Assembly (NCBI GenBank): GCA_002633025.1
Contig: NMRB01000239.1
Coordinates: forward strand, 214,318-278,317
Length of the DNA: 64,000 nucleotides
Source: Notospermus geniculatus
Lineage: Eukaryota > Nemertea > Pilidiophora > Heteronemertea > Lineidae
Direction of reading: 5' to 3'
The notes beneath the pieces were generated by a model, which saw only the letters and a list, made by a program, of their open reading frames with translations, had not been told where the DNA came from and ran no database searches. The position numbers and the translations under genes are program-made. Below are positions 58,093 to 64,000 of the stretch, one piece after another (positions within the stretch are counted from its first letter, which is position 1; each line of letters opens with the position of its first letter).

Positions 58093-58239
58093 GGTTGAGA
58101 CCAAATGTTTGTCAGTTTCAATATTGTCTGCCTATTATGAAATCTGAAATAATCTATTTATTCTATTTTCTCCTGGTGTCATCTTAGTTCGTTGAGGTTC
58201 AACTGAGCGACAAGCGTCTGGTTTTGCCAGAGTGCCTCC

Positions 58240-58375
58240 CATTTTTACACTGGGTGGAGAGAGGGCAGTAAGGCAAAGAGATTTGCCCAAGTCTCATGCC
58301 ACTGAGGAATTCAAACTCGGGACCCTCTGCCCGCCAGTCAGAGATCCGAATGACTACACCACCGTGGTTCTGTGG
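58240..58375 (-). repeat. tRNA-like SINE remnant
   Basis: On the minus strand CCACGGTGGTGTAGTCATTC resembles an A-box region and GAGTTTGAATTCC a B box, about 40 bp apart. A GC-rich stretch lies between. It ends about 130 bp past the BACE stop codon. Confidence 0.5.
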
Positions 58376-58502
58376 TAGTAGAACTATTGCATCAAGAATG
58401 GTCTGTGCTCAAGTCTACGACTGAAACATAGGTGTTGCGATCGACTTATTTTTGACCCAGAGGTCATGCACTGGAAGTGTTCACGGAACTGTCTCTCATT
58501 GG

Positions 58503-63213
<4,711 letters not shown>

Positions 63214-63349
63214 CTGCAAAATAAATGAACGAATATGTTACAACACATTTTGACGTTTTTTAAGGCCAAGTTTTACCACTTCACTAGGATACCCCGAATT
63301 TGGTTCACGACGTTATGATGCAACCATGGTGTCACATACTGAAATAAAC

Positions 63350-63536
63350 GTGACCCGCTCCAGCAAAAGTAGGCGCATGTCCCAACTGAGGAAAGGTTAA
63401 CAGCACAACACAATAGCTGAAATGTACGTCTCTGCAGGTTGACAATAGTAGTGGACAGCAGTGATAATAGTTGAGTGAACTGATGACCAATGATGATCAC
63501 TTGCGTCAAGCACCTGCTTTTGCTGGAGCAGGCCAC
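63350..63536 (+). mobile_element. GTGACC-TIR MITE, copy 4
   Basis: GTGACCCGCTCCAGCAAAAG at left is inverted against CTTTTGCTGGAGCAGGCCAC at right. The middle matches copy 3 closely. It lies in the BACE intron upstream of exon 63213-63079. Confidence 0.75.
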
Positions 63537-63578
63537 AAAAGATGCCATAATGACACAAAGTTACGTTATGAAGTGGTT

Positions 63579-63805
63579 AACAGCAGCACACCAGGTGATA
63601 TCGCAAACGATCTAATCGCCAGCGAGCAAAATCGGTTGTTGATGCCAGGGTGCGCTGGACAGCGATGTGTGGAATCTTCTCGCCAGCGATGCTCGCCCAA
63701 TGTGAAAGAATACCAAAACCGATATCACCAAGTCTGCGGTGGCTGGCAAGAAGATCAGTGGCGAGTAGATAACTTGCGATATCGCCTGGTGTGCTGCTGG
63801 CTTTA
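63579..63805 (+). mobile_element. GATATCGC-type MITE, copy 4
   Basis: AACAGCAGCACACCAGGTGA plus TATCGCAAACGATC at left is inverted against GCGATATCGCCTGGTGTGCT plus GCTGGCTTTA at right. The inner part shares AGCGAGCAAAATCGG and TCTGCGGTGGCTGG with copy 1. Confidence 0.8.
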
Positions 63806-64000
63806 GTTTAGTCTCTCCGTTTTTTCCACAGCAAATTTCCACGGCAAAGTGGCTAATTCTCCCTCTCCTGACTTTTTTTCGAGAGCAAATATCCCTAGCC
63901 AATTGGTTATTTCTTTCTCTCAGAATTTTTTTCTATAGTACGTTCCAAACTTATAAGGTACAGCACAGGTTTTATCCATCATCGCTTCGCTAGGTAAATG

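Overview
The window looks like nuclear DNA of a marine invertebrate animal. I favour a deuterostome such as an echinoderm, hemichordate or amphioxus, but the sequence alone does not fix the group. The reasons are: short exons with GT..AG introns; four recognisable metazoan genes; very abundant TAGGCCTA-type palindromes; and dense short inverted-repeat elements (MITEs), tRNA-derived SINEs and minisatellites. It is not bacterial: there are no operons, and nearly all ORFs are short and fortuitous.

Gene layout. (1) About 20.1-43.6 kb, plus strand: an SLC6 family Na+/Cl--dependent transporter, most like glycine transporters. Ten exons cover TM2 to TM12 with consistent splice phases, plus a probable terminal exon. 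The exon that should carry TM1 was not found. Two open first-exon candidates lie upstream (2.39 kb and 7.60 kb). (2) 43.8-44.6 kb, minus strand: the N-terminal part of an mTERF-domain mitochondrial protein, broken at an ambiguous base. (3) 47.07-52.75 kb, plus strand: a complete mitochondrial ribosomal protein L37 gene (MRPL37; 8 coding exons, about 440 codons). (4) 58.5-63.2 kb, minus strand: the 3' half of a beta-secretase (BACE) gene: second catalytic aspartate, disulfide cysteines, TM segment and cytoplasmic tail. Its 5' half lies beyond the right edge.

The mTERF and MRPL37 genes are head to head, and both products act in mitochondria. The DNA around and between them holds ETS, YY1, CRE and NRF1-type motifs, as is typical of nuclear genes for mitochondria, but most of the space is occupied by a large palindromic element.

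Most of the rest is repetitive. The most striking family has four long copies (15.3, 22.2, 26.2 and 31.2 kb) and one fragment (56.5 kb). It starts and ends in short palindromes, carries a 145-bp tandem core array, and holds clustered nuclear-receptor half-sites (IR2, ER8, DR3). Its architecture resembles non-autonomous Helentron or 'pearl' elements. Other items are: a truncated Harbinger transposase inserted in a 35-bp minisatellite inside an MRPL37 intron; a pogo/Tigger relic; many MITE families with clear terminal inverted repeats (TIRs); long foldbacks; and tRNA-SINE copies, one interrupted by another element. Stretches not listed showed nothing I could support.
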